From contig NC_084462.1 of assembly GCF_027409185.1 (NCBI RefSeq), positions 2,710,578 through 2,774,577 of the forward strand: a stretch of 64,000 nucleotides of DNA, in the 5' to 3' direction. This document shows positions 32,701 to 52,499 of the stretch, one piece after another. The DNA comes from Cynocephalus volans. Its lineage: Eukaryota > Chordata > Mammalia > Dermoptera > Cynocephalidae. The translations under genes were made by a program, and so were the position numbers. Below the pieces are notes generated by a model that worked only from the letters and a program-made list of their open reading frames with translations, had not been told where the DNA came from and searched no databases. Position 1 is the first letter of the stretch. Each line of letters starts with the position of its first letter.

Positions 32701-35700
32701 CACTCAAGTGGAGGCCTCCAAGTAGGATTGGGGCAGGCGGCATCGATGGGTACCTGGTGGAGTACTGCCTGGAAGGCTGTGAGTGACCCTGCCAGGCCGG
32801 TAGGGGGGTGGCCTACACAGAGCCCCAAGGGGTGTCCAGTCCAGGGAACTGGAAACGGGGCCATGCAGAAAGAGATGTCTGGTGGCATGCAGTGGCTGCC
32901 CTTGTTCTGTGTCTGTACTGGCATGAATCCCACAGGATGGACTGAGTCAAGTCAGACCCCAAGTGACCAGCTTGTCCTCTCTCCCTTCCTCCTTCCCTCC
33001 CCAGCATCTGTCCGCCGTACAGCAACGACTTGCATCCATCCGTCCTCCCATCTATTTATCCACTACCTTTATTCTTTCTTCCTTCCTTCTATCCATCCAT
33101 CTACCCACCCATATTTCCTTCCTTCCTTTCCCCCTTTTATTCCTCTTTCTCTTCCTCCCTTCCCTCTTTCCCTCCCTCCCTCCCTTTCTTTCTTCCTGCC
33201 AGCCATCCACTTGCCTGCCCAGTCATCCATCCATCCTCCATCTCTCTGAAAATCTTTTTCATGATCTGACTATCCACCCATACAGTAGTATTTTTCTATC
33301 CATATATTTATTGCTTCACCTCCATCTTTCCTTCCCTCCTTCCATCCACTTGTATGACCATCCAACCATCTGTCTATCTACTATCTATTCTCTCTCCACC
33401 TGTCTATCCATCATCCAAACTTCCATATATCCAACCCTCCATCGTCCTCTGCATGAACATTCACTGAGTGCTGACTGCATGCCAGGACCAGTGCCGTGGC
33501 TATGGAGATGTTGCTGACACAGTCATCTCACAGGGATGCCACAAGGGATCACCTCAAAACCACATCATAGGCCTTAAAGTCAGATAGACGTGGGTTCCAA
33601 TCCTGCCCCAGCACTTTCTGTGCGACCTTCGCCAAGTCTCTGAGCCTCAGTGTCTTCATCTAAAAATGGCGAAGACAGCTTCCATCTTGACAGGGTACAG
33701 TGAGGACTGCATTCGACAGTGCATGGAAGTGATGGATGGCTGAACTCTTGTCAGCTTTCTCCCTCTTTCTCATCCCAGCTCTCTCTACCCCATTCCTACC
33801 CTGGCTGACCCCTCCCTCACATGTGCCCAAGCCACTCTGATGTTTCAGAACCAGTCTTGTTAGGGTTCACTCTATTGATGGTTGGTCTGACCCACACTGG
33901 CTCACCAACCCACAGTCATAAACACAACACAGAAAGGCATGTAACCAAGAGGCAAGAAATCCAATGGGTTCTGACCACCACCTGCAACTCACTCTCCCGA
34001 ACACACCTGGATGCTTGCTCCCCAGCCTCCCCCTGCTGTGCCCTCAGACAGAGCCATTTTCCCTGTTCCTCTGTACCGACCTTGGCAGTAGAGAAGAGCA
34101 TAAGAGCATTCTGGAGTCAGACAGGCTTGGATTCTAATTCCTAGTCCACCACGTTTGAGCTGTGTGACCTTGACAAGTTCCTTAACCTCTCTGGGCCTCA
34201 ATTTCCCATCCCTAGAATGCGGAGAACATAGGGTTGAGGTGAGAATTAATGAGCTAACACATATGCCAACCTTAGAACCCAGTCATGAAAAATGCTTAAC
34301 AGGGCTGACCCCATGGCTCACTCGGGAGAGTGTGGTGCTGGGAGCGCCGAGGCCGCGGGTTTGGATCCTATATAGGGATGGCTGGTGCGCTCACTGGCTG
34401 AGTGTGGTGCGGACAACACCAAGCCAAGGGTTATGATCCCCTTACAGGTCACACACACACACAAAAATGCTTAACAAATGTTAGCTGCTGCTGTTGCTTC
34501 TGCTGCTGCTGAGGATTAACTCAGTAATCATTGTGGGGGAACCCAAGTCACTGGAAGGGCAGTGAGCTGAGGGCTAGGAGGAAGGCCATGGGATCTACCA
34601 GCATGGCTCCTTTCTCATAGCTGAGGAATGGGTCCCTGCTAACACCGAGCCCGTGGAGCGATGTGGCTTCACCGTCAAGGATCTCCCAACAGGAGCGAGG
34701 ATCCTCTTCCGGGTCGTTGGGGTCAACATTGCAGGTCGCAGTGAGCCGGCCACCCTGGCCCAGCCAGTTACCATCCGGGAGATTGTGGGTGAGTGACCCC
34801 TGGCCCCTGACCTTGCTCTTCTAAGGGCCAAGTTGGTATCATCTGACCTGCCCTTCCCTGTGTCATCCTTAGGGCCTCCCCAAGACAACCTCATCACCAT
34901 TGGTCTCTCCATCCTTCGAATGTCCCCCCAGCCCAGTGCTGAGCTCCCTCCCTGTGTTTGTGCCCTCAGAGCAACCCAAAATCCGTCTTCCCCGCCATCT
35001 CCGCCAGACTTACATTCGTAAAGTGGGAGAACACCTCAACCTTGTCATCCCCTTCCAGGTATGTGAAGCTGGGGTCAGGGGTCAGGGATCAGCCCCTGCA
35101 GCAAGACCCCTCCACATTTGTGAAGCCCTGGCTGACCTCTCCCCACCCACCCTCTCCTCTCCAGGGAAAGCCTCGGCCCCAGGCGGTGTGGACGAAGGGT
35201 GGGGCGCCCTTGGACACCTCCCGAGTGCACGTGCGGACCAGCGACTTCGACACTGTGTTTTTTGTGCGCCAGGCAGCACGCTCTGACTCCGGGGAGTATG
35301 AGCTGAGCCTGCAGATCGAGAACATGAAGGACACGGCCACCATCCACATCCGGGTTGTGGGTGTGCAGCTGGGGCAGGCAGGGAGGAGGGGACCATGGGC
35401 CAGGGGGCAGGGGGGAATGGATGAGGAGGCAATGAGATGGGGGGTGGGAGAGGAGGTGAGGCGAGATGAGGATGGCGCAGGAGGGGAGGAAGTGAAGAGA
35501 GACTGGAATGGGGGAGTATGAGGTGCGAATGGGGCAAAAAGGTGAGGAAATGGGAGTGGGGGAAGAGGTGTAGGAGAGGAGGTGAGGGCAGCAGGTGTCA
35601 GGGAGGGGAGGGCGGCGGGAGGGTAGGAGCTGGACTTTTAAGAACTCCTGTGCTGGCGTGGAACACTGCCCCCCACCCCCACTTCCAGAAAAGGCAGGGC

Positions 35701-38700
35701 CACCGGAGAACGTGATGGTGAAGGAGGTGTGGGGCACTAATGCTCTGGTGCAGTGGCAGCCCCCCAGAGATGACGGGAACAGTGAGATCACGGGGTACTT
35801 TGTCCAGAAAGCTGACAAGAAAACCATGGTGAGAGAACAGAGGGGCCCGTGGTGGGGATGATGGGGGAGAAAAGCTGCAGGGTCTTTAGAGCCAGTGCCA
35901 GTGTTCCCATTTCACAGCTGGGGAGACTGAGGCCGAGAGATTGGGAGAATGGGCAGGGGTGGGAGGGTAGCTTTTTGGTGGATTTGCTGTGTGATGGGTT
36001 TTCTTTTTCTTTTTTTTATTGAGGTAAACTTCACATAACAAAATTAACCATTATAGGGCTGGCCAGTTAGCTCAGTTGGTTAGAGAGCAGCCTTGTACAA
36101 CTAAGATCAAGGGTGTGGATCCCTGTACAGGCCAGCTGCCAAAAAACACACAAAACCCCAAATTAACCATTAACCATTGTAAAATGAATAATTTGGCAAC
36201 ATTTAGTACCTTCCCAATGTTATGCAACCTCCACCTCTGTCTAGTTCCAGGACATTTTCTTTTCTTTTTTTTTTTAAAAAAATGACTGGTAAGGGGATTT
36301 TAACCCTTGGCTTGGTGTTATCAGCACCAAGCTCAGCCAGTGAGCAAACCGGCCATCCCTATATGGGATCCGAACCCGTGGCCTTGGTGCTATCAGCACC
36401 ACACTCTCCCGAGTGAGCCACGAGCTGGCCCTCCAAGACATTTTCATCACCACAAAGGAAACCCTGTACCCATTAGCAGTCACCCCTCTTTCTTCCCTCA
36501 ACTTAGCCCCTGGCAACCACCAATTTGCTCTCTGTCTCTGGATTTACTTATTTTGGACTTTTGGTATAAGTGGAATCATATAACATGTGACTTTTGTGTC
36601 TGGCTTATTTCACTCGGCAGTGTCTTCAAAGTCACCCATGTTGTAGCATGTGTCAGCACTTCATTCCTTTTTATGGCCAATAACATTCCATTGTCTGGAT
36701 CAACCACATTTGTTTATCTGTCCATCTGTGCATGGACCCTTGGGTTGTTTCAGACTGTTGGAGACTGCGAACAGTGCTGCGATGAGGGATGGGTTTTCTT
36801 AACACTTGGGTGAGCTTTTTTCACCCTGGCCCTTCTTGTGTCTGTGTCCACTTGTATCTGTTCCCCTTGCATCCCTGACTTGCCTGATCCCTCTCTGTCC
36901 CCTCACCAGGAGTGGTTCAACGTCTATGAACACAACCGGCACACCTGCTGTACTGTGTCTGACCTCATCGTGGGCAACGAATACTACTTCCGTGTTTTCA
37001 GTGAGAACATCTGTGGGCTCAGCGACTCACCTGGTGTCTCCAAGAACACAGCCCGCATCCTCAAGACAGGTGCCACCATACCCCTCCACAGGGCCCGGTC
37101 CTACCCCGACCACCACCTTGGCTGGGGTCTAGCCTGGACTCAATGTTGATGGCGACGGACGATGGGGGAGAGGTGGCTGGAGTTTGTTCCCTGGTTGGGG
37201 TCAGGGAACAATCTAGATCAGTCACCTTACAGGTCTGTCTCCTCTTACCAGGAATCACTTTCAAACCGCTTGAGTACAAGGAACATGATTTCCGAATGGC
37301 TCCCAAGTTCTTGACGCCTCTAATAGATCGGGTGGTCGTGGCTGGATATGCTGCTGCTCTCAACTGCGCCGTTAGAGGCAACCCGAAGGTGCGGGGGACA
37401 GGGGCCCCAGATCTGTGTATGTCAGGCATGTGGAACCCTGAAGGAAATCTTCAGCACGATGAAGCCCCCACTCCCCCTCACACCAGCCCTTCTTCGAGTT
37501 CTGTTTCATGGGATTTGCTCACTTTTAACCCACTTTCTGTTTTTCTCCTCCTCTGGCCAGAGCCCAAGTCTCAGACAATTACACTCTGCCTTCCTGCCCT
37601 TTTCTCTGCCTCACGATTGCCAGGTGACAGCTCATCTTGGCAGCCTGAGGAGAGGGTCATTCAGTCTCTCTTGTCCTATCTAAGGATAAGCTTTCTGTTT
37701 TTCTTGAAAACAGAAACCACTGGGGGCAAGGGTGGCCTAGATTTTCACAACTCCTCAGGGTCTTCCTGCTCCATCCTGGTTTCCAGACTCCTGTTGGGAA
37801 TATGGACAGGACACTTGCATCTTTGAGCTCCAGGGACTCATGTAGACCAAGAGTTCACAAACTACAGCCTGTGAGCCAAATTTGCCTGCCACCTGTTACT
37901 CTCCATAAAGTTTTATTGGAACATGGGCCATGCACATGTAAGTTTTGTCCATGGCTGCTTTTGCAGGGCAGTAGAGTTGAGTAGATGCAACAAACACCAT
38001 AGGGCCCACAAAGCCTGAAATATTTACTGTCTGGCCCACAACAGGAAAAATTTGCTGACTTCTGGTCTAGACTCCAGGTTTTTAGCTTCAGCCCCCTTTG
38101 GCATAGCATGGATTCATTAGTTCACCTTCTCCATCTCCATGCATCTGTTTTATTCACTAACTCTGCTGATTAATTCATTCTGCTCATTTATTCACCTACC
38201 AATTCATTCATTCATTTATTCACCTATCAATTCACTCAGTTCATTTACTCCATGTGTTTATTTACAACATTCATTCACTCACTCATTCACTTCATTTATT
38301 CTTTCTTTCTTTTTTTTTCTTGATTATTCATTTCATTTTTTCTTTCAACAAAGCCAGTGCAAAGGTACTGAGGTTGGAGCCTGTCTAGTCTGCTTGAGGA
38401 ACAGTGAGGCAGCCAGTATGGTTGGAGCAGAGGGAAGGAGGGAGAGGGTGATGTAAGGGCAGAGAAGTAATGGGGGCAAATCCTGCAGGTCCGGTGGGCC
38501 ACTATGAGGAGTGAGCTCTTTATTCTGAGATCAGTGAGGAGCCCTCCCCATTACCCTATGAAGTAGGGATTATCAACCTGCTTTTACAGAAGAGGAGACT
38601 GAGGGTCAGAGAGTAGAAGTGACTAGCACAAGGATATCCAGCAAGGAGGTGGCACAGCCAGGATGAGAATCTAAATCTGCCTCCAGAGCCTCATTTTGCC

Positions 38701-40365
38701 ACCATTGGGGACCCTAAGTTGGCCTCCTGTCCCGCTTCCTTCAACAGCCTAAGGTGGTCTGGATGAAGAACAAGATGGAAATCCGTGAAGATCCCAAGTT
38801 CCTGATGACCAACTACCAGGGAGTCCTGACACTGAATATTCGCCGCCCCTCACCCTTCGACGCTGGGACTTACTCCTGTCGGGCCTTCAATGAGCTGGGG
38901 GAGGCACTGGCTGAGTGCAAGCTGGATGTCCGAGGTGAGGATGTGGCAGTCTCCAACACTGGCTGACCCCTCATTTGGGTCCTTTGCAAACTTAACTGGA
39001 GGCCCCCGTGCTGAGGTTGCTGAAATCTAGAGAGGAGTTGGACCTGGGCCCTCTGGGAGGATGATTGGGAAGCCAGGTTCAGACCCAAACAGGAATGATG
39101 CTGTGATATTTGCTGTCATGAAGGCAGCACAGGTTGGAGTTGGTCCAGCCTGGGCAGGAGGAGTCTCAGAAGGTTTTTCCAAAGGAGCTGAAGGACAAAT
39201 AATAGGCAAGTGAATGAGGTGGAGATGAGCGAGGTAGAGATGAGCTTAGCAAACATCCCCAAGGCCTTCAGTGGGCGTGTACCTACTTGGGGAGATGGGT
39301 TGACACAGAGTTGAAACAAACATGGGTTATGGCAGAGGACCAGGTGCTGTGGGAGCCCAGAAAAATGCTTCCCCCACCACAGCCTGTCCCCAAGCTCTGT
39401 CCATCTTGCCCCTGCCTCTCCTTGTCCCATCCCCTCTTCTGTGTCCCACCGCTCCAGTCTCATCCTCTTCCTCCTGGATCTGTCCAGCCTCTGTCTTGTC
39501 CTCCCTTTCTCCAGTCTCTCCTTCCTGTCCATCCCCAAACAGCCTTAGAAGGGTCTCCATATCCAGAGTTGACTTGCTCCTCCTGCTTACAGCCCACCCA
39601 GGGCTCCCAGAGCCCCTGGAGCCCCTCAGCCTGGTGTTCATGGTCCTGCATCTGGCTCCCCTCCCCCTCCCAGCCTCATGTACTCATTCTCCCCCATACT
39701 ATGTTCCAGCCATACCAAGGTGCTGGTGGTTGCACAAACTGTCCATGCTTCCTCCTGTCACTGGGACTTTGCATGTGCTGTTCCCTGTGCTTGGGATGCT
39801 CTTCCTCACTTCCTTTGCCTTGGGCTCCAGTCTATCACAAGGTGGCCAGTCAAGGCTCAGTGAGGAGGCCACTACCATGTCCCACAGACCAGGCTGACGT
39901 TAATTTTGGCTTCCCGAGTACCTCCTCAACTGTGACTTCTGACCAACTCAGACTTCCCCTGGCCCTGACGATAGCACAGCAGACAGAAGTGGCTGCAGAC
40001 TCATAACAAGGGCTCACAGAGGACACTTTCCAGACCTGAGTGTCTGTCATTCTAGATCACTGCTTTTCCAGGCTGACCCTAATATTATGCTGTCACCTTT
40101 ATCACCATATACTGACTTCAGGATTCCAGTGACCACTCATAGCCAGCAGCTGCTCAGAACATGCCAGTTTAGGGTTCAAAATGACAGTAATCACAGGCAC
40201 CATGACATTGCATTGGCTGCCATATGGTGGTCAGGGACAGGTGTTAGATGATGACAAGTCATCGTGCTCCTCCCCCTGCTGGTCATGCGGATACAGCAGG
40301 CAGAGGGGCCTGGGTGGACCCACCTCACCTACTCTTTCCTCATTTCCCCCACAGTGCTGCAGTGA
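17783..40365 (+). CDS. MYBPC2: Myosin-binding protein C, fast skeletal type
   Basis: Thick-filament protein of fast skeletal muscle; binds myosin, titin and actin in the A-band C-zone. 28 coding exons, 3414 bases, 1137 aa (human 1141): 17783-17801, 18876-18953, 19471-19557, 19722-19870, 20338-20455, 21185-21233, 21401-21460, 23533-23729, 23967-24099, 25749-25873, 25966-26071, 27157-27329, 27445-27610, 28668-28774, 29119-29148, 30016-30155, 31236-31395, 31480-31584, 32006-32194, 32644-32778, 34621-34788, 34970-35058, 35165-35360, 35689-35828, 36910-37069, 37252-37388, 38748-38934, 40355-40365. Order: Pro/Lys-rich start (1-50), Ig C1, M-motif (about 152-252, with [13 protein letters not shown]), Ig C2-C5 (253-632), Fn3 C6-C7 (633-831), Ig C8, Fn3 C9, Ig C10 (1027-1137). 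No C0, as expected of the skeletal type. The last exon holds under four codons. No canonical AATAAA is seen within 100 bases of the stop. Confidence 0.97.
17830..18430. repeat. Degenerate tandem repeat in MYBPC2 intron 1
   Basis: Roughly 40-50 base periodic text (GTGTGG..ATGGGGATT..CCTTCTnTGTG) with strong drift. No coding signal. Confidence 0.5.
18764..18836 (+). repeat. MSR1-like minisatellite, about two units
   Basis: GGACTCCTGGGTCTGAGGG then GGAGGGGCTGGGGCCCGGAT, as in the array at 29167. It ends 40 bases before the MYBPC2 exon 2 acceptor. Confidence 0.75.
19558..19625 (+). repeat. MSR1-like minisatellite, about two units, at a splice donor
   Basis: Begins right at the exon 3 donor (19558): GGGGGCCGGGATTCCTGGG then TCTGAGGGAGGGGGGCTGGG, then a worn second unit. 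Confidence 0.75.
21556..22800. repeat. Degenerate (CCAT/ATCC)n satellite, 1.2 kb
   Basis: Long run of CCATCC, CCACCCA and TCATCC words in MYBPC2 intron 7. A break at about 22270-22360 holds unrelated A/T-rich sequence. The open frames through it are repeat artefacts. Confidence 0.85.
24150..24985 (+). mobile_element. Old LINE-like 3' fragment in MYBPC2 intron 9
   Basis: A-rich text such as TGCTGGTGGGAATGTAAATT and ATAGCAAAAAATGGAAAACA resembles mammalian L1 3' ends from memory. It is split by the SINE at 24704-24800. Confidence 0.5.
24704..24800 (-). mobile_element. tRNA-derived SINE, with target-site duplication
   Basis: T-run, GATGACTGGTAAGGGGATC, ..GAGCCATGGGCTGGCCC; it looks like a dimer with the middle deleted. 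Direct repeat CAAGGTTACT at 24694-24703 and 24800-24809. Confidence 0.85.
24989..25102 (+). mobile_element. tRNA-derived SINE, monomer
   Basis: GGGCTGGCCAGATAGCTCAG (A-box region), GTCATGGGTTTAGATCCCC (B-box region), GCAAGCCACC then about 27 A. Confidence 0.85.
25140..25570. repeat. Unassigned interspersed repeat in MYBPC2 intron 9
   Basis: Begins GTTAGTTAAGGTACAGGTTA, resembling a common mammalian dispersed repeat; family not recognised. No exon signal. Confidence 0.3.
26316..26480. repeat. (ATCC)n tract
   Basis: CATCCATCCATTCATCC-type text in MYBPC2 intron 11. Confidence 0.85.
27640..28100. repeat. Unassigned mammalian interspersed repeat in MYBPC2 intron 13
   Basis: Begins TATCAGTTAGCTCCAGCTGC ATAACAAACC, familiar as an old dispersed mammalian element, but I cannot name the family with confidence. 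A MIR-like core (GAAATGGAGGCACAGAGAGG) follows at 28430-28490. Confidence 0.45.
29167..29900 (+). repeat. MSR1-like minisatellite array, 19-20 copies
   Basis: Tandem 37-38 base unit, core GGACTCCTGGGTCTGAGGG followed by AGGAGGGGGCTGGGGGCCC. I count 19 recognisable copies and one worn copy. It starts 20 bases after the donor of MYBPC2 exon 15 (29148). The unit matches my recollection of MSR1, a minisatellite clustered on human 19q13.3-13.4. Confidence 0.9.
30350..30560. repeat. (ATCC)n / (ATTC) tract
   Basis: CATCCATCCATCC and CATTTGTCCATTTATT text in MYBPC2 intron 16. Confidence 0.8.
31590..32640. repeat. Degenerate TGACCTCTGACC repeats in MYBPC2 introns 18-19
   Basis: Many TGACC/CTGACCTC words spaced 15-40 bases on both sides of exon 19 (32006-32194). 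Same text type as 5600-5800, 26080-26290 and 26870-27120. Confidence 0.5.
33025..33450. repeat. (ATCC)n and (CCTT)n tract
   Basis: CCATCCATCTACCCACCC and CTTCCTTCCTTTCCCCC text in MYBPC2 intron 20. Confidence 0.85.
33560..33750 (+). mobile_element. MIR SINE remnant
   Basis: GTCAGATAGACGTGGGTTCC then GCGACCTTCGCCAAGTCTCT and CTCAGTGTCTTCATCT, the usual MIR layout from memory. Confidence 0.7.
34105..34275 (+). mobile_element. MIR SINE remnant
   Basis: GGAGTCAGACAGGCTTGGAT, GTGTGACCTTGACAAGTTCC, CCTCTCTGGGCCTCAATTTC, then TGAGAATTAATGAG. A well-kept MIR. Confidence 0.75.
34302..34463 (+). mobile_element. tRNA-derived SINE, dimer, with target-site duplication
   Basis: Left unit GGGCTGACCCCATGGCTCAC, joint CCTATATAGGGATGGC, right unit ending CCCCTTACAGGTCACACAC. 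Direct repeat AAAAATGCTTAACA on both sides (34288-34301 and 34463-34476, approximate). Confidence 0.88.
36056..36157 (+). mobile_element. tRNA-derived SINE, monomer, tRNA-Ile-like
   Basis: GGGCTGGCCAGTTAGCTCAG then TTGGTTAGAGAGCAGCC, close to the 5' half of mammalian tRNA-Ile. Direct repeat AAATTAACCATTA flanks it. Confidence 0.88.
36262..36432 (-). mobile_element. tRNA-derived SINE, dimer, with target-site duplication
   Basis: T-run, GACTGGTAAGGGGATTTTAA, joint CCATCCCTATATGGGATCC, end GAGCTGGCCC. Flanked by CCAGGACATTTTC and CCAAGACATTTTC. Confidence 0.87.
36560..36800. mobile_element. Old LINE-like fragment
   Basis: GTGTCTGGCTTATTTCACTC, TTTTTATGGCCAATAACATTC, GGACCCTTGGGTTGTTTCAG: text typical of old mammalian LINE remnants, in MYBPC2 intron 24. 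Confidence 0.5.
37845..38072. mobile_element. Probable hAT-type DNA transposon fossil
   Basis: AGTTCACAAACTACAGCCTG, AAGTTTTATTGGAACATGGG, TGAAATATTTACTGTCTGGC, TTTGCTGACTTCTGGTCT: a familiar 230-base non-autonomous mammalian element. Class assignment is from memory. Confidence 0.5.
38125..38345. repeat. (ATTC)n / (TTCA)n tract
   Basis: TTCATTCATTCATTTATTCA text in MYBPC2 intron 26. Confidence 0.8.
39570..39900 (+). mobile_element. L2-like LINE remnant
   Basis: TGTTCCAGCCATACCAAGGT, GGGACTTTGCATGTGCTGTT, CCCTGTGCTTGGGATGCTCT, as in L2 3' ends. In MYBPC2 intron 27. Confidence 0.6.
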
Positions 40366-40539
40366 AACTGTCTCCCACCTGTCAAGACAATGCTGCTGAG
40401 TCCTAACCGCAATCCCAGACTTGCCCAAACCGTGTTCTCCTTTCCCAAGTTATCACTGAGAACAAAATAGTGTTGTCTGGGGCTCTCATGTGTCTGTCCT
40501 TCTTGAATCTGTAGCTCCGCCTTCCTTCTCCCATTGGGG

Positions 40540-41265
40540 GTTAGGCACATTGGGGCAGTCATGTTGGAATGGCAGTCATGATAAAACAGATCACGTTGCG
40601 GTGGCCATCTCGGAACATCTACTTCTGTGAGGCAACCACATTAACGTAGCAACTGCAGAGAGTCAAAGGTGAACCCAAGGCCATGGAGGCAGCTGGAGGC
40701 AGCCCTCTCAGACTGGCTCCTAGGAGAGAGAGGAGGCAGGCTGGTTGCAACGGTAACTGCAGTGTGTCAAAGATGAAGCAAAGGCTAGACTGAGAAGACT
40801 GCTGAGGTAGCCATGTCGTAATAGTGAGTACTAGGTCTCGTTGGTGGCCCAAGGAGCTAAACACGGCGAACTGCAGACTATACTGAGGCAGCCATACTGG
40901 AAAAGCTACTTCTGGGAGGCAGCCATGTTGAATTGGTGATGGCGACGAATCTGGTCATGACCAGGTTGTTGGGTCTTAAGTGGCAGATCTTTATTAACTT
41001 TAACAATTCATCTGCCAGGCCCTGAGGTAAGGTGCTTTGAACTTTGGTCCTTTGGTGACTTCAAAGGATGTTAGAAGAATCAGAGTCCCCAGAGTTCGGA
41101 GGCCTGTGGGTCAAGTCTGGCTTCTGTGGCTTGATGCTGGGTACAAGAGAGGGTTTTGTCTCAGAGGCTTTGACCTGCAGACGTATCTGCAGTTTGAGAG
41201 TGGGGAGAAGGGACTTGGTGCTTACTGGGAAGCCATGTTGGAATGGCAACCACCGTAAGGAGCCA
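40540..41265. repeat. Degenerate repeat with CCATGTTGGAATGGCAACC words, MYBPC2-GARIN5A spacer
   Basis: Recurrent words: GTCATGTTGGAATGGCAGTC (40560), CCATCTCGGAACATCTACTTC (40603), CAGCCATACTGGAAAAGCTAC (40888), CAGCCATGTTGAATTGG (40920), GCCATGTTGGAATGGCAACC (41232); also AACTGCAGAGAGTCAAAGGTG / AACTGCAGTGTGTCAAAGATG 103 bases apart. No ORF of note. The convergent ends of MYBPC2 and GARIN5A lie on either side. Confidence 0.55.
40990..40995 (-). terminator. GARIN5A: Candidate GARIN5A polyadenylation signal
   Basis: AATAAA on the minus strand (TTTATT on plus), about 560 bases beyond the read-through stop of GARIN5A exon 4. Only position supports it. Confidence 0.4.
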
Positions 41266-41556
41266 GGTGTCTCCAGAGGAAGAGGCTCCACAGATGCCCC
41301 CATCTCCTGGGACTGTCGCCCTTCCCCTCCCTCCAGGACTTAAGAGGAACTGGACATATGGCCTGGCTGCCCCCGCCCCTTCAGGGTGCACATTCCCTCT
41401 CCAGATCCCACTTTGGTAAGGGTAGAGACGCTGGCGGGTGGGTCTGGGTATGTTTCCAATTAGGAAACTGTAGTCATCTTAGCTAGGGGTACCAAGGCCC
41501 TACAGGCCCTGCTGTCTTCTACCCACAAACTTCATACCACTCAAGGACTCAGGAGT

Positions 41557-45444
<3,888 letters not shown>

Positions 45445-45787
45445 CGCAACGCCCCTACCGCTTGTGGGAGTGGAGGGAGGAGCCGGGGGAGAAAACAAGA
45501 CAGCGGGGCCAATGGCTATGTCACGTCACAATATCGGGGACAGGGTAGAATGACGTCACCGAGAAGAGAACATCTAAGAAGGTGACGTCGTTGGAGGGGC
45601 GGCCCCAGGAAAACCCAACGAAAGGGGACAGCCCCGCTGCCGTCCAGCCCCGATTGCGGAGGGCGCCAATGCGCAGGCGCGAGGAGCCGGCGCAGGCGTA
45701 CGGGCGTCAGGATACGGCCGGTTACTCCCAGTGTGCTCCGCGGCGCTCCGCTCACACCCGCCCTTTGGCTGGTGGGAAGGGGTCGAG
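45445..45787. promoter_or_regulatory. CpG-rich bidirectional promoter, GARIN5A / EMC10
   Basis: 343 bases between the two divergent start codons. Features: CRE palindrome TGACGTCA at 45551-45558; half or variant CREs TCACGTCAC (45521) and TGACGTCG (45583-45590); CCAAT (45509-45513); NRF1-like ATGCGCAGGCGCG (45669-45681). No TATA box. This fits a housekeeping gene (EMC10) sharing its promoter with a germ-cell gene (GARIN5A). Confidence 0.8.
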
Positions 45788-51747
<5,960 letters not shown>

Positions 51748-52186
51748 GGGGACTGGGGCTGGTTAGTGTTCTGGCCTCTTTCACCCAGGGGACTCCCTTC
51801 CTGCTCAGAATTCTCTGCGTCCTTAGTTATGCCAAGAAGGATTTGCCGACCCCTCCCATCTCCCCATCCCATGAGGTTAGAAGGATGCCCCCTCCCCAGG
51901 AGCCATCTGGCCACCTGGGAGAGCCCCTTGTCCTCTGGACGTCTGTGTTACTGTTGGTGGAAGAGTGGCTGGATTCAGGCCCCTTTGACACTGGCACCCA
52001 TGTCTGCTGCAGCCCCACCTCCCCTGGAGCCCCACTACAGCCCCAGGGTCTTCCCTTTGCCCATGGGACAGAGTCCAAGCTTCTGGGCCACTGTGCCAGC
52101 TGTGACCTCGTGTCTCCCTTAGACACCTGCCCAAAACCCTGCAGTTTGGGAACATGCCGAGTTCTCTCCAGTCTCTGTGCCTTTCA

Positions 52187-52240
52187 GTTCCTTATGATGT
52201 CAGGAGCACCAGATGCTGGGAGCCAGGGCGGGGGTGGTGA
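52187..52240 (+). repeat. Partial copy of EMC10 terminal exon
   Basis: 54 bases aligned with 51663-51716, 47 identical by hand count. It repeats the part encoding [15 protein letters not shown]. It is preceded by an acceptor-like TCTCTGTGCCTTTCAG. Lies in the EMC10 3' UTR region. Confidence 0.75.
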
Positions 52241-52453
52241 TAGTTTTCTCATGCTGCCTGCTCCCAGCCAGGATCGATGCTCTGTCCAGGCTCCCATGGC
52301 TTCCCCCTCTCTCGTCTGACACTGTACTCTCCCATCTGCCTTCCCTGGAGGGTGCCTGAGCCACCTCCACCTCCAGGTGGGCTGGCCACTGCACCCTGGG
52401 CTGGACTTCTCCTCCCAGCCAGGGTCTTGGTCTAACCTTACTTGCCCAGTGCA

Positions 52454-52459
52454 GATAAA
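52454..52459 (+). terminator. EMC10: Candidate EMC10 polyadenylation signal (variant GATAAA)
   Basis: GATAAA about 700 bases after the 262 aa isoform stop. Non-canonical; no AATAAA lies in between. Weak. Confidence 0.3.
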
Positions 52460-52499
52460 ACATCCCTTCCTTCAGGGCTCCTGGACCACCATAGGCCTT

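Noticed and set aside
36056-36145. tRNA-Ile gene
   Set aside because: A- and B-boxes are kept but the cloverleaf is broken, there is an A-rich tail and target-site duplication: a SINE.
41061-41303. 80 aa minus-strand frame as GARIN5A last exon
   Set aside because: No convincing acceptor in phase with exon 4 joins it; kept only as an open question near 41390-41480.
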